From: Acidimicrobiaceae bacterium
GTDB taxonomy: Bacteria > Actinomycetota > Acidimicrobiia > Acidimicrobiales > Ilumatobacteraceae
Direction of reading: 5' to 3'
Length of the DNA: 50,535 nt
Assembly: GCA_947490975.1 (NCBI GenBank)
Contig: CANLHV010000002.1
Coordinates: 1 to 50,535, forward strand
The notes beneath the pieces are model-generated. The model made no database searches and was not told the origin of the DNA. It was given only the letters and a program-made list of their open reading frames with translations. The translations under genes were made by a program, and so were the position numbers. Below, piece by piece: positions 10,748 to 20,610 of the stretch (positions are counted from its first letter, which is position 1; the number at the start of each line of letters is the position of its first letter).

Positions 10748-12004
10748 GTGCCTGAATTCAAGACTTCGCCCGGTACGCGCGACATATTGGCGCCTCATTC
10801 GGCGCGTTGGCGTGCATTTCAAGAGGTTTTTGCTCGCACTGTCGAGGCAGCTGGTTATAGCTACATAATTCCACCAATGTTTGAAGATCTAGACGTCTTT
10901 TTGCGACTTGGCGAAGCGACAGAAGTAGTAACAAAAGAAATGTATGACTTTCACGACAAGGGTGGTCGCCATGTTGCTTTGCGACCTGAGCAGACGGCGA
11001 GTGTTTGTCGAGCATTTGTCGAACACCGCCCGACGACGCCGTGGAAGGTTTGGTATTCGGGTCCGAATTTTCGCTACGAGAAACCCCAGCAGGGCCGATA
11101 TCGACAGTTTGACCAAGTTGGTGTCGAAGCGCTCGGCGCCGATGATCCGTTGCTAGATGCAGAAGTAATCGCCTTGGCTGCGAAATTTTATGCAGATCTC
11201 GGTTTGAGAAAAGTACATCTGTCAATCAACACGCTCGGAGACGAAGGTGACCGTGAGAAATATTCGCAACAGTTGTCTAGATACCTAACGACAAATGAAA
11301 AAAGTCTTACTTCAGAAAGTCGCGCGACTTTAGAGCGAAATCCATTGCGCGTGCTTGATTCAAAGCGCGAACCAGATCAGAAAGTTATCGCGGGCGCTCC
11401 TGCTATTCGAGATTCGATAAGTGCGACCGCAAACGAGCATTTCGAGGCAGTTTTGCAGTCACTCGATGCGTTGAACATTAAATACGAGATCAACAATCGC
11501 CTGGTGCGCGGCCTCGATTATTACCGTCGCACGACATTTGAGTTCACTTCAACGGCACTTGAAGCCGCACACACAGCAATCGGTGGAGGCGGACGTTACG
11601 ACGGTCTTGTTGAAGCACTCGGTGGGCCGGCGACTCCTGGCATTGGCTTCGCGTTGGGGCTAGATAGAACTCTTCTTGCATGTGACGCTGAACAAGTCTT
11701 TGATGCACCCCAAACCGCGGTCGATGTCTTTGTTGTTGACACAGTCAACGGTCGTCATGCTCAAGAACTGTGTCATCTATTGCGAAGCAACGGCGTTCGC
11801 GCAGACCGCGCATATGACTTGCGAAGCATGAAGGCGCAAATGAAATCAGCTGACAGAAGTGGTGCACAAATTGCATTAATAATTGGCAGCGAAGAAGTAG
11901 AAAAAGCGACCATAATGTTACGGCCCATGGGTTCAGGTGAGCAGTATTCAATCGCTCGAAAAGATTTGCTTGGCGAAGTTCGCAAAGCACTAGACACAAA
12001 ATGA
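10748..12004 (+). CDS. hisS: Histidyl-tRNA synthetase
   Basis: Class II motifs; FRYEKPQQGRYRQFDQVGVEALG; RGLDYYRRTTFEF; GGGGRYDGLVEALGG. Confidence 0.97.
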   Translation: MPEFKTSPGTRDILAPHSARWRAFQEVFARTVEAAGYSYIIPPMFEDLDVFLRLGEATEVVTKEMYDFHDKGGRHVALRPEQTASVCRAFVEHRPTTPWKVWYSGPNFRYEKPQQGRYRQFDQVGVEALGADDPLLDAEVIALAAKFYADLGLRKVHLSINTLGDEGDREKYSQQLSRYLTTNEKSLTSESRATLERNPLRVLDSKREPDQKVIAGAPAIRDSISATANEHFEAVLQSLDALNIKYEINNRLVRGLDYYRRTTFEFTSTALEAAHTAIGGGGRYDGLVEALGGPATPGIGFALGLDRTLLACDAEQVFDAPQTAVDVFVVDTVNGRHAQELCHLLRSNGVRADRAYDLRSMKAQMKSADRSGAQIALIIGSEEVEKATIMLRPMGSGEQYSIARKDLLGEVRKALDTK

Positions 12005-12017
12005 AAGCACAAAGTAA

Positions 12018-13790
12018 ATGAACAAACAAACAAATAGCACAGCGTTGAGATCTCATTTGTGCGGAGACATGCGTGTCGAAAACATCGGCCAGAAAGTCAC
12101 TTTGTGCGGCTGGGTTGGTCGACGAAGAGAACACGGCGAGCATCTTGCATTTTTAGACCTGCGCGACTTCAGCGGAATCGTGCAATGCGTGGTCGATAAT
12201 TCGGTGGATGTTAGAAGTGAATGGGTGCTCAGAATTACCGGCACTGTGCAGGCGCGCCCAGCGGGCACAGTCAACGACAATATTCCGACCGGCAAGGTTG
12301 AATTGGCAGACTGCACCATCGAAGTTCTGAATAACGCCGAACCACCGCCGTTTCCGATTGACCAACGCGGTGACGACGTCGACGAAAATGTTCGCCTCAA
12401 GTATCGATATTTAGATATTCGCCGAGAGCGAATGCAAAAGAACCTGCGCCTGAGAGCATCAGTAAACTCGGCGATCCGTAAATCGATGGAGTCGCAAGGT
12501 TTTACCGAGATAGAGACACCATTGTTGATGCCGAGCACACCAGAAGGTGCCAGAGAGTTCTTGGTTCCTTCTCGCAATGAGCCCGGCTCGTTTTATGCTT
12601 TGCCTCAATCACCGCAATTATGGAAGCAGTTGCTGATGGTCGCTGGCATCGACCGTTATTACCAGATTGCAAAGTGTCTGCGTGACGAAGACCTGCGTGC
12701 TGATCGTCAATATGAATTCATGCAACTTGACGCCGAGATGAGTTTTGTCAATAAAGACGATGTGATGGCGATGATTTCGACTGCGGTCATTGCGGCCGCA
12801 AAAGCCGCGACCGGCTCAGAGCCGCCACCGATCGAACGCATGACATGGCATGATGCGATGAATCACTACGGCATCGACAAACCCGATTTGCGATTTGAAA
12901 TGAAGTTGATCGAAATGACCGAAGTTTTCGCAAAAACTGAGTTCAAAGCCTTCGCCTCGGCAGAGTCGATCAAAGCGATCTGTGTGCGCGCGGCCGAATA
13001 TCCGCAGCAGGCCGCATCGGGCCGCAACAAACTAGATGCTTTAACTGATAAAGCGAAAAAACTCGGTGCAAAGGGTCTTGTCTGGATAAAAGTCACCGAG
13101 GGTTTTGTGCTTGATTCACCAGTCGCAAAATTTTTGTCTGAGTCTGAACAATCTCAATTGATCTCACTTACTAAAGCTGAAGTGGGCGACTTGATTTTGA
13201 TGGTTGCCGATACTTGGTCGACGACATGCTCGGTGTTGGGTCAACTGCGCAACGATCTTGGTCGACCACCAGTGCACGAGGGCCCGTATAGATATGTATG
13301 GGTGGTCGATTTTCCGATGTTCGTTGGCATCAACCCAACCACAAAGATGCCGCAACCAGGTCATCACCCGTTTTGTCACCCACATCATGAAGACGTAGAT
13401 CGCCTTGAGAGTGATCCGCTCTCAGTGCGAGCATTGGCCTACGACTTGGTATTGAACGGCTGGGAGTTGGGCTCTGGTTCAATTCGAATTCACGAACCAG
13501 ATTTGCAGCGTCGGGTGTTTCGACAACTTGGCATTAGCGACGAAGATGCCGACAATCGGTTCGGCTTCTTTTTGCAACCGTTTAAATACGGCGCACCGCC
13601 ACATGGTGGTTTCGCATTCGGCATTGATCGACTTGTGGCGATCTTGGCAGGAGAAGACAATATTCGTGAAGTTATTGCATTTCCGAAAACGCAGTCGGGT
13701 TCTGATCCGATGACAAATGCGCCTACGACTGTAAACCCGAATCAACTCAACGAATTAGGCATCAGGCTTTTGCCACCTGCGGCAAAATGA
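12018..13790 (+). CDS. aspS: Aspartyl-tRNA(Asn) synthetase
   Basis: VTLCGWVGRRREHGEHLAFLDLRD; PQSPQLWKQLLMVAGIDRYYQIAKCLRDEDLRADRQ; GGFAFGIDRLVAIL. Confidence 0.97.
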   Translation: MNKQTNSTALRSHLCGDMRVENIGQKVTLCGWVGRRREHGEHLAFLDLRDFSGIVQCVVDNSVDVRSEWVLRITGTVQARPAGTVNDNIPTGKVELADCTIEVLNNAEPPPFPIDQRGDDVDENVRLKYRYLDIRRERMQKNLRLRASVNSAIRKSMESQGFTEIETPLLMPSTPEGAREFLVPSRNEPGSFYALPQSPQLWKQLLMVAGIDRYYQIAKCLRDEDLRADRQYEFMQLDAEMSFVNKDDVMAMISTAVIAAAKAATGSEPPPIERMTWHDAMNHYGIDKPDLRFEMKLIEMTEVFAKTEFKAFASAESIKAICVRAAEYPQQAASGRNKLDALTDKAKKLGAKGLVWIKVTEGFVLDSPVAKFLSESEQSQLISLTKAEVGDLILMVADTWSTTCSVLGQLRNDLGRPPVHEGPYRYVWVVDFPMFVGINPTTKMPQPGHHPFCHPHHEDVDRLESDPLSVRALAYDLVLNGWELGSGSIRIHEPDLQRRVFRQLGISDEDADNRFGFFLQPFKYGAPPHGGFAFGIDRLVAILAGEDNIREVIAFPKTQSGSDPMTNAPTTVNPNQLNELGIRLLPPAAK

Positions 13791-15094
13791 CGAGTGATTT
13801 GTTCAGCGCTGCGGCGACTGAACGCTTGAAGTCGCAGGCTCCGCTTGCGGCAAGGTTGCGACCACGAACGCTTGATGATGTTGTTGGTCAACGACATCTT
13901 GTTGCAAGAAATTCGCCGTTGCGTTTGCTGATTGAAGGTGATCGACTTTCTTCGGTAATTTTCTGGGGTCCGCCGGGCACGGGCAAGACGACGCTTGCCG
14001 AAGTAGTTGCCTTGACTACAAATCGTCACTTCGAACGCCTTTCAGCAGTCAGTGCCGGTGTAAAAGATGTACGCGAGGTCATCGAGCGGGCAAGTGAACG
14101 GCTTGGCCAGTTTGGTCGGGGGACGATCGTGTTTATTGACGAGATTCATCGTTTTTCGACATCTCAGCAAGATGCACTTTTGCCTTCGGTCGAATCAGGA
14201 GTCATAACTTTGATCGGCGCAACCACAGAGAATCCTTATTTCGAAATCAATGCGCCACTGCGAAGTCGATCAACGTTGTTTCGCCTTGAGCCTTTGCTCG
14301 TTAGCGATGTCAAAGAATTGTTGCAGCGCGGTGTTGTGGCAGAGTCTGTTGTTGCCGACGAAGAAGCACTAGAGACTCTGGCGCAACGGTGTGGTGGTGA
14401 CGCGCGACAGGCATTGACTGCTCTCGAAGTTGCGTGTGCGCTCTCGCATGAGAACGACAGACATGTCACGCTGAGTCATGTCGATGCGGCATTGGGCGTA
14501 AGTGCTTTGCGTTACGGCAGAGACGATCATTACGACGTTGTATCTGCGTTTATAAAAAGCATTCGTGGATCGAATGCACAGGCTGGTTTGTTTTGGCTCG
14601 CGCGAATGCTTGAGTCGGGTGATGATGCGAGATTCATCGCGCGACGACTTGTTATTTTGGCAAGTGAAGATATTGGCATGGCCGATCCGAATGCATTGGT
14701 GGTTGCGGTTGCAGCGGCGACCGCACTTGAGCACGTTGGTCTTCCTGAAGCTCAACTTAATTTGGCGCAAGCGGTCGTTTATTTGGCCACGGCACCAAAG
14801 AGCAATCGAGTTGCACTCGGCATTTGGTCAGCGCGCGAAGATATACAGCGTGGCGTAAACAGCGAAGTGCCCGCACATCTTCGAGACGGCCACTATGAAG
14901 GTGCTCGCGAGTTCGGCCATGGCGTTGGTTATATATATCCCCATGACGACCCAAGAGGTTTCGTCGAACAGCAATACATGCCCGAGTCAAAGCCAGGTTC
15001 TCCTGAGATACGCGGTGATTACTATCAGCCCTCAAATCACGGTAGCGAGCGTGAAATCGCCGAGAAAATGAATAGCGTAAACAGAAATGATTAA
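13787..15094 (+). CDS. rarA: Replication-associated recombination protein A (RarA/MgsA AAA ATPase)
   Basis: LRPRTLDDVVGQRHLV, WGPPGTGKTTLAEV, FIDEIHRFSTSQQDALLPSVE, GATTENPYFEINAPLRSR; ATGA overlap with aspS. Confidence 0.95.
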   Translation: MTSDLFSAAATERLKSQAPLAARLRPRTLDDVVGQRHLVARNSPLRLLIEGDRLSSVIFWGPPGTGKTTLAEVVALTTNRHFERLSAVSAGVKDVREVIERASERLGQFGRGTIVFIDEIHRFSTSQQDALLPSVESGVITLIGATTENPYFEINAPLRSRSTLFRLEPLLVSDVKELLQRGVVAESVVADEEALETLAQRCGGDARQALTALEVACALSHENDRHVTLSHVDAALGVSALRYGRDDHYDVVSAFIKSIRGSNAQAGLFWLARMLESGDDARFIARRLVILASEDIGMADPNALVVAVAAATALEHVGLPEAQLNLAQAVVYLATAPKSNRVALGIWSAREDIQRGVNSEVPAHLRDGHYEGAREFGHGVGYIYPHDDPRGFVEQQYMPESKPGSPEIRGDYYQPSNHGSEREIAEKMNSVNRND

Positions 15095-15380
15095 ACGATT
15101 TTTCTGGATACTTCTCGGTACTGCGCTTGCAGTATTCGGCGTGAACTATTTTAAAAAGAAAGCCGCCGAGAACCCAGAACAGTTTTCAACTGATGCTCTT
15201 ATCGAAAAATTCATTGAAATATTTGACACCGTCAAAGAAAGCGTGCAAAGCCTGTGGCAAGGGTTCGCCGGCGGACAATCACTCAATGACCATGAACTTG
15301 AGAAGATTTTTGCTGATAAACCCGATTTTGATTCTGAGTTCGACTCAACAATAAAGCCGTCCGACGTCTCGCTGAATTAA
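15087..15380 (+). CDS. Small membrane-anchored protein of unknown function at the conserved rarA-alaS position (DUF6167-like)
   Basis: 97 aa with an N-terminal TM segment (FFWILLGTALAVFGVNYF) and an amphipathic tail; overlaps the rarA end; position resembles small proteins between rarA and alaS in other actinobacteria. Confidence 0.7.
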   Translation: MIKRFFWILLGTALAVFGVNYFKKKAAENPEQFSTDALIEKFIEIFDTVKESVQSLWQGFAGGQSLNDHELEKIFADKPDFDSEFDSTIKPSDVSLN

Positions 15381-15424
15381 ACCTGACGCCCTGCGTCAAA
15401 GGGTGAATAGTAGGCTTGTAATTT

Positions 15425-18043
15425 ATGGCGGCCGAAATTCGCACTGCGAACGAACTAAGAAAGGCTTTTACGGGCTTTTTCGAGCAACGCGGTCATACGA
15501 AAGTCGAATCTGCAAGTTTGATACCGCACGATCCGACAATTTTGTTCACTGTGGCGGGCATGGTGCCGTTCAAGCCTTATTTCGTTGGCGATGAAGTGGC
15601 GCCTTATAAACGAGCAGTGAGTGTTCAGAAATGTGCGCGCGCCGGTGGCAAGCACAACGATTTGGACGACGTTGGTCGAACCAAGCGACACTGCGTATTT
15701 TTTGAAATGCTCGGCAACTTTAGTTTTGGCGACTACTTCAAAACTGATGCAATTCCATGGAGTTGGGAGTTAGTAACTGAGGTCTTTGGCTTTGACGGCG
15801 ATCAACTTTGGATAACCGTTCACGAAAGTGACGACGAGGCCGAACAGATTTGGCATGATCAAGTTGGCGTGCCGATGAATCGAATTCAGCGCCTCGGCGA
15901 TGCCGACAATTTTTGGCAGATGGGTGAAACCGGCCCGTGCGGACCATGTTCTGAAATTCATATCGACCGAGGTCCTTCTTTCGGACCAGACGGCGGACCG
16001 TTGAATGACCCGAAAGGTGATCGATTTTTAGAATTCTGGAACCTCGTGTTCATGCAATTCAACCAAGACAAAGATGGCAGCCGAACCGCATTGCCCAAAC
16101 CATCTATCGATACGGGTGCGGGCCTTGAGCGAATCTTGGCTTTGAAGCAGGGCAAAGATTCGATTTGGGAGACAGACGTCTTGTTTCCGCTGATCGAGCA
16201 AGCACAGTCTGCAACATCCACTAAATATTTAATTGGTGACTACGAAGATAAATCAAGTTTTTCGTTGCGCGTGCTTGCCGAGCATGCACGATCGGCGACG
16301 ATGCTCGTCAATGATGGTGTGTTTCCGAGCAATGAAGGTCGCGGATATGTTCTACGCCGAATTTTTAGGCGCGCAGTGCGTCATGCTTATTTGCTCGGCA
16401 CAGACAAGTTGGTGATGCCCAAATTAGTTGAGACAGCAGTTGAAATCATGCAAGAAGCGCATCCAACTCTAAAAACGAACAAAGACTTTATTCTTGGCGT
16501 GCTGACAAAAGAAGAAGAGAGTTTCAGACAAACCCTTAAAAATGGTTTGAACTTGCTAGAAAACGAGTTCTCGGCGATAAAGACTTCGAAAAAGAAGTCG
16601 ACTTTGAGTGGCAAGAGTGCATTTGTTTTGCATGACACATACGGATTTCCGCTTGAACTTACCCAAGAGATTGCAGGCGAGCGAAACATCAATGTTGACA
16701 TCACAGAATTTGAAACCGAGATGCATGCGCAACGCACGCGAGCCAAAGCGGCGCGCAAGGGTGCGGCATCTGCCGACGAGACACTTGCTCAGTATCGCCA
16801 ATTGCTCGACACCCACGGCCAAACCAAGTTCGTGGGTTATGAATCAGACTCGTGCACTGCCAAGGTTTTGTCGCTAGTTGCTTTAGATGATTCGAGCGTT
16901 GAGGTCTTTTTAGATGTGACTCCGTTTTATGCAGAAAGCGGAGGACAGGTCGGCGACCGAGGCACGATTCGCTGCCCGAGCGGCGAAATCAAGGTGACAG
17001 ATACGGTCTTTGCACTGCCTGGTCTGCGCAAACATATCGGTGTGCTTTCTGGCGAAATAGTTGCAGGCGTCGAAGTCACCGCGACGATCGATGTCAATTT
17101 GCGTAATTCGACCCGAAAAAATCACACGGCGACTCATATTTTGCATTACGCACTGAGAAAAGTGTTAGGTGATCATGTGAAGCAGGCAGGCTCACTAGTC
17201 TCAGCAGAGCGATTGCGATTTGACTTCAGCCACTACGCGCCGCTTTCAAATGTCGAGATTGAACAAATAGAGCGCATCGCCAATGCTCAGGTTTTGACCA
17301 ACTCTGATGTCAAAAATTATGAGACTTCGAAAGAGAAAGCGACCCAGGCTGGCGCGATCGCATTTTTCGGTGACAAGTACGGTGACATGGTTCGTGTTTT
17401 AGAAGCTGGTGACTCAATCGAGTTGTGTGGTGGTACTCATGCGGCGGCTACTGGCGATATCGGATTGATCAAAATCGTCGAAGAAGGCTCAATCGGGTCA
17501 AATCTGCGCCGAATTGAGGCAGTGACTGGTCAAAATGCTGTGGACTATGTGATTTCAACTGCACGTACGATTCAGAAACTCAATGAACTGCTAGACACAA
17601 ATTCGGCAGCGCTTGTCGAATCGATGTCAAGAAAAATTGCGGAAGTCAAAGAATTAAATGATGAACTTAAGTCGTTGCGATCAGCGGCGGCCCGTGGTCG
17701 AGCAGCTGAATTCGTCAGCAAAAACAAGGGCGGTGTCGTTGTTCAGCGAGTTGATGGTCTCTCACCAAGCGATCTGAGAGAGTTGGCGTTGGCGATTCGA
17801 GCCAGCAAAGAAATTAAAGCCGTAGTGCTTGGTGGTGTGACTTCAACAGGTGGTGTTGCGTTGGTCGCAGCAACCGGCGCGGGCGTCTCGACACCGGCAG
17901 GCGACCTAATTAGTCAGGCTGCAAAAATGGTTGGCGGCGGCGGCGGCGGCAAGGGCGACATTGCGACTGCAGGTGGCAAAAATGCGGCCGCACTTGACGA
18001 GGCATTGCTCGCCGCGGCACAAGCATCCAGCAAAATTGTCTAA
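15425..18043 (+). CDS. alaS: Alanyl-tRNA synthetase
   Basis: DPTILFTVAGMVPFKPYF; HTATHILHYALRKVLGDHVKQAGSLV; CGGTHAAATGDIG; GGGGGGKGDIATAGGK. Confidence 0.98.
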   Translation: MAAEIRTANELRKAFTGFFEQRGHTKVESASLIPHDPTILFTVAGMVPFKPYFVGDEVAPYKRAVSVQKCARAGGKHNDLDDVGRTKRHCVFFEMLGNFSFGDYFKTDAIPWSWELVTEVFGFDGDQLWITVHESDDEAEQIWHDQVGVPMNRIQRLGDADNFWQMGETGPCGPCSEIHIDRGPSFGPDGGPLNDPKGDRFLEFWNLVFMQFNQDKDGSRTALPKPSIDTGAGLERILALKQGKDSIWETDVLFPLIEQAQSATSTKYLIGDYEDKSSFSLRVLAEHARSATMLVNDGVFPSNEGRGYVLRRIFRRAVRHAYLLGTDKLVMPKLVETAVEIMQEAHPTLKTNKDFILGVLTKEEESFRQTLKNGLNLLENEFSAIKTSKKKSTLSGKSAFVLHDTYGFPLELTQEIAGERNINVDITEFETEMHAQRTRAKAARKGAASADETLAQYRQLLDTHGQTKFVGYESDSCTAKVLSLVALDDSSVEVFLDVTPFYAESGGQVGDRGTIRCPSGEIKVTDTVFALPGLRKHIGVLSGEIVAGVEVTATIDVNLRNSTRKNHTATHILHYALRKVLGDHVKQAGSLVSAERLRFDFSHYAPLSNVEIEQIERIANAQVLTNSDVKNYETSKEKATQAGAIAFFGDKYGDMVRVLEAGDSIELCGGTHAAATGDIGLIKIVEEGSIGSNLRRIEAVTGQNAVDYVISTARTIQKLNELLDTNSAALVESMSRKIAEVKELNDELKSLRSAAARGRAAEFVSKNKGGVVVQRVDGLSPSDLRELALAIRASKEIKAVVLGGVTSTGGVALVAATGAGVSTPAGDLISQAAKMVGGGGGGKGDIATAGGKNAAALDEALLAAAQASSKIV

Positions 18044-18050
18044 ACCATCA

Positions 18051-18473
18051 ATGCGCAGCCTGGGCATCGATCTTGGTACGCGAAGAATCGGAATAGCGAT
18101 GAGTGATAGCAGTGGAGTTATCGCTTCTCCGCTGACTGTGGTGATGCGATCTTCAACGCATGCTCAAGATCATAAAAAAATTCAAGAACTTATCGACGAA
18201 TACGAAGTCGACTGCGTTGTCGTGGGTATGCCACTCAGCATGTCTGGCAAAGTCGGCCCCGCGGCCAAGAGCGCACAAGAAGAAATCAAAGAATTAGAAA
18301 CTGCCCTTAGTGTGCCGATTTATTCTTACGACGAGAGGTTGACGTCGAAAACTGCGAACGAGTCGATGATGCAAGCAAATATGAAAGCTCAGGCGAGACG
18401 GCGAATTGTCGACAAGATTGCGGCTGCTGTCATGCTTCAGGGCTGGCTCGATCACGCAGATCGGAAGCGCTAA
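18051..18473 (+). CDS. ruvX: Putative Holliday junction resolvase RuvX/YqgF (pre-16S rRNA nuclease)
   Basis: SLGIDLGTRRIGIAMSD and YDERLTSKTANESM; ATG at 18051 preferred over the ORF-track start inside alaS. Confidence 0.93.
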   Translation: MRSLGIDLGTRRIGIAMSDSSGVIASPLTVVMRSSTHAQDHKKIQELIDEYEVDCVVVGMPLSMSGKVGPAAKSAQEEIKELETALSVPIYSYDERLTSKTANESMMQANMKAQARRRIVDKIAAAVMLQGWLDHADRKR

Positions 18474-19675
18474 TGAAAAGTGATCACGACGCGAATTGGC
18501 AAGAAGACCCATGGGATGGTCCAGATGCGTGGGGCAGCAGCGATTTTGAAGATGTAGTAGTTGAGCGCCGACCAGATTCGCGGGTCGTTTTTATCGCCCT
18601 TGCGGTTGTGATGACGGTTGTGGTTTCGTTGATGGTTGGCGGACTGTGGTATTTGCGACAGTTGAACCCGCCAGATTCTGTAGCGGGTGTCGTTCAAGCG
18701 GCGAGCAACTTCACAGTTAACCCCGATGACAATGTTGTCAGTGTGAGTCGCAGACTCGAAGATGAGGGGTTCATCGTCAATTCACGCGTATTTCAATTTT
18801 ATGTCTCACGAAAAGGTGGCATTGATTTGCAGCCGGGTTACTACTTGTTGACACCCCGGAGCCACGTCGGAAACATCATGAAGGTCTTGAACACAAGTCC
18901 GTCTGCGACATTCACGAAAGTAACTTTTCCTGAAGGTTTCACGGTTGACAAAATGGCGACTCGAATCGAAGAGAAAACATCAAGAATCTTGGCGCAAGAC
19001 TTTTTGACAACGTCAAATAACCCTGCGTTTTTGTCAAACTTTGGGCCAAATGATCCAAGCCGTCTAGACAATGCTGAATTCAGATTAGAGGGCCTGTTGT
19101 TTCCGGATACATATCAAATATCTGGGGACGAGAGCTCGTCGGGTGTCATCGACCGAATGTTGCGTTTGATGGAGCGAGTAGGTATTCAAGAAGGTCTTGA
19201 CCAGGCAAAAGAAAAAGTGGGCCGTTCGCCATACGAAGTCTTGATAATCGCCTCTTTGATTGAACGGGAAGCGAAGCTTGAAGTCGATCGTGCCAAGATT
19301 TCTAGAGTTATATACAACCGCCTAGAGCGAGGGATGCCGTTGCAAATTGACGCGACGCTTTACTACAACGCCGATCCAAATGCGTCTTTTAGTGAACTAA
19401 AAGCGATTGAAAGTCCATACAACACGTATAAATCAAAAGGCTTGCCGCCAACTCCAATCGCCAACCCAGGTCGGGCGGCGATTCGCGCTGCTCTTAACCC
19501 GGCGCCGAACCCACCACTTGGTGATCCGATTTGCAAAGGCATCAAACAAGCAGCCAACTGTGCATACATTTTCTATGTGTTGAGCGACGACAAAGGCGGT
19601 CACACATTTGCCGCGACAATAGAAGATCATGAAAGAAATGTTGAAGCGGCACGCGCAGGTGGATTCTTGCCGTGA
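18473..19675 (+). CDS. mltG: Endolytic transglycosylase MltG
   Basis: N-terminal TM; ASLIEREAKLEVDRAKISRVIYNRLERGMPLQIDATLYY; PYNTYKSKGLPPTPIANPG. Confidence 0.96.
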   Translation: MKSDHDANWQEDPWDGPDAWGSSDFEDVVVERRPDSRVVFIALAVVMTVVVSLMVGGLWYLRQLNPPDSVAGVVQAASNFTVNPDDNVVSVSRRLEDEGFIVNSRVFQFYVSRKGGIDLQPGYYLLTPRSHVGNIMKVLNTSPSATFTKVTFPEGFTVDKMATRIEEKTSRILAQDFLTTSNNPAFLSNFGPNDPSRLDNAEFRLEGLLFPDTYQISGDESSSGVIDRMLRLMERVGIQEGLDQAKEKVGRSPYEVLIIASLIEREAKLEVDRAKISRVIYNRLERGMPLQIDATLYYNADPNASFSELKAIESPYNTYKSKGLPPTPIANPGRAAIRAALNPAPNPPLGDPICKGIKQAANCAYIFYVLSDDKGGHTFAATIEDHERNVEAARAGGFLP

Positions 19676-20538
19676 TTAATAGAACGCTTGACTCAAGTAC
19701 CCGTTTAGCGGCGATTATCGGCAACCCTGTCGCACAAAGTTTGTCGCCGATTATTCACAATGCAGTTTTTGAATCACTAAAAGTGAACTGGTTGTATCTT
19801 GCTTTTCTTGTTGAGTCTGGCAAAGTCAGAAATGCGCTAGATGCGATGGCTGTTCTTGGTATCGCTGGTTATTCAGTGACAATGCCGCACAAGAACGATG
19901 TTGCAAAAATAGTCCGAGAAATTGGTGAGGTTGATGAAATAGTCAGTGCAACTAATTCAGCCAATACGGTGATGTTGCAGCAAAACGGCACAATCTTCGC
20001 GACGAACACCGATGGCCAAGGTGCCTGCAACGCGATTGAGTCAAGCAGCACACAAAAGATCGCAGACAGCCGAGTCGTTGTTCTTGGTGCGGGTGGAACT
20101 GCGAGTGCTGTCGTCTTTTCGTTGATCAAGAATGGTGCTGCTGAAGTTGTGATAGCCAATCGCACTTCGGCAAATGCAGAACAAATCGCTAAGAATTATA
20201 AAAATTGTCGAGTCAGTAGTGATATAGGTCGTGAAGTTGCCGACTCTCATGTGATCATCAACACAACACCGATCGGTTTTGACCCAGATGGTGAGCCAAA
20301 TGCTAAGGGTGGCCTCGTACCAATCGATGTGAGTTTGATAACCGCGAAACATGTTGTGCTTGATGCGGTTTATCGTCCTTTAGAAACTGGTTTGTTGCGT
20401 GCTGCAAAAAAAGTCGGTGCTCAAACAGTAGATGGTCTCGAAATGTTGGTACATCAAGCATCTTTGCAACAAGAGGTTTGGTTAGGAAAGCGGGGCGACA
20501 CCAAACTGATGCGTCGCGTGGCTCTTGATCATCAATAG
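19672..20538 (+). CDS. aroE: Shikimate dehydrogenase
   Basis: IGNPVAQSLSPIIHNAVF; YSVTMPHKNDV; TNTDGQG; VLGAGGTASAV. Confidence 0.95.
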   Translation: MINRTLDSSTRLAAIIGNPVAQSLSPIIHNAVFESLKVNWLYLAFLVESGKVRNALDAMAVLGIAGYSVTMPHKNDVAKIVREIGEVDEIVSATNSANTVMLQQNGTIFATNTDGQGACNAIESSSTQKIADSRVVVLGAGGTASAVVFSLIKNGAAEVVIANRTSANAEQIAKNYKNCRVSSDIGREVADSHVIINTTPIGFDPDGEPNAKGGLVPIDVSLITAKHVVLDAVYRPLETGLLRAAKKVGAQTVDGLEMLVHQASLQQEVWLGKRGDTKLMRRVALDHQ

Positions 20539-20610
20539 TTTCACAGTTGATATTGCTTCCTTGAATTAATGCCCCTGCGCTGACTGCGGCTCAGAGGTAG
20601 CCTGATATTC

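Noticed and set aside
17933-17950. (GGC)n run that looked like a simple repeat
   Set aside because: Encodes the conserved poly-Gly stretch of AlaRS (GGGGGGKGD).
20539-20610. Possible hairpin (CTGA-N7-TCAG) upstream of aroC
   Set aside because: Only 4 bp of stem and no T tract; not distinguishable from chance.
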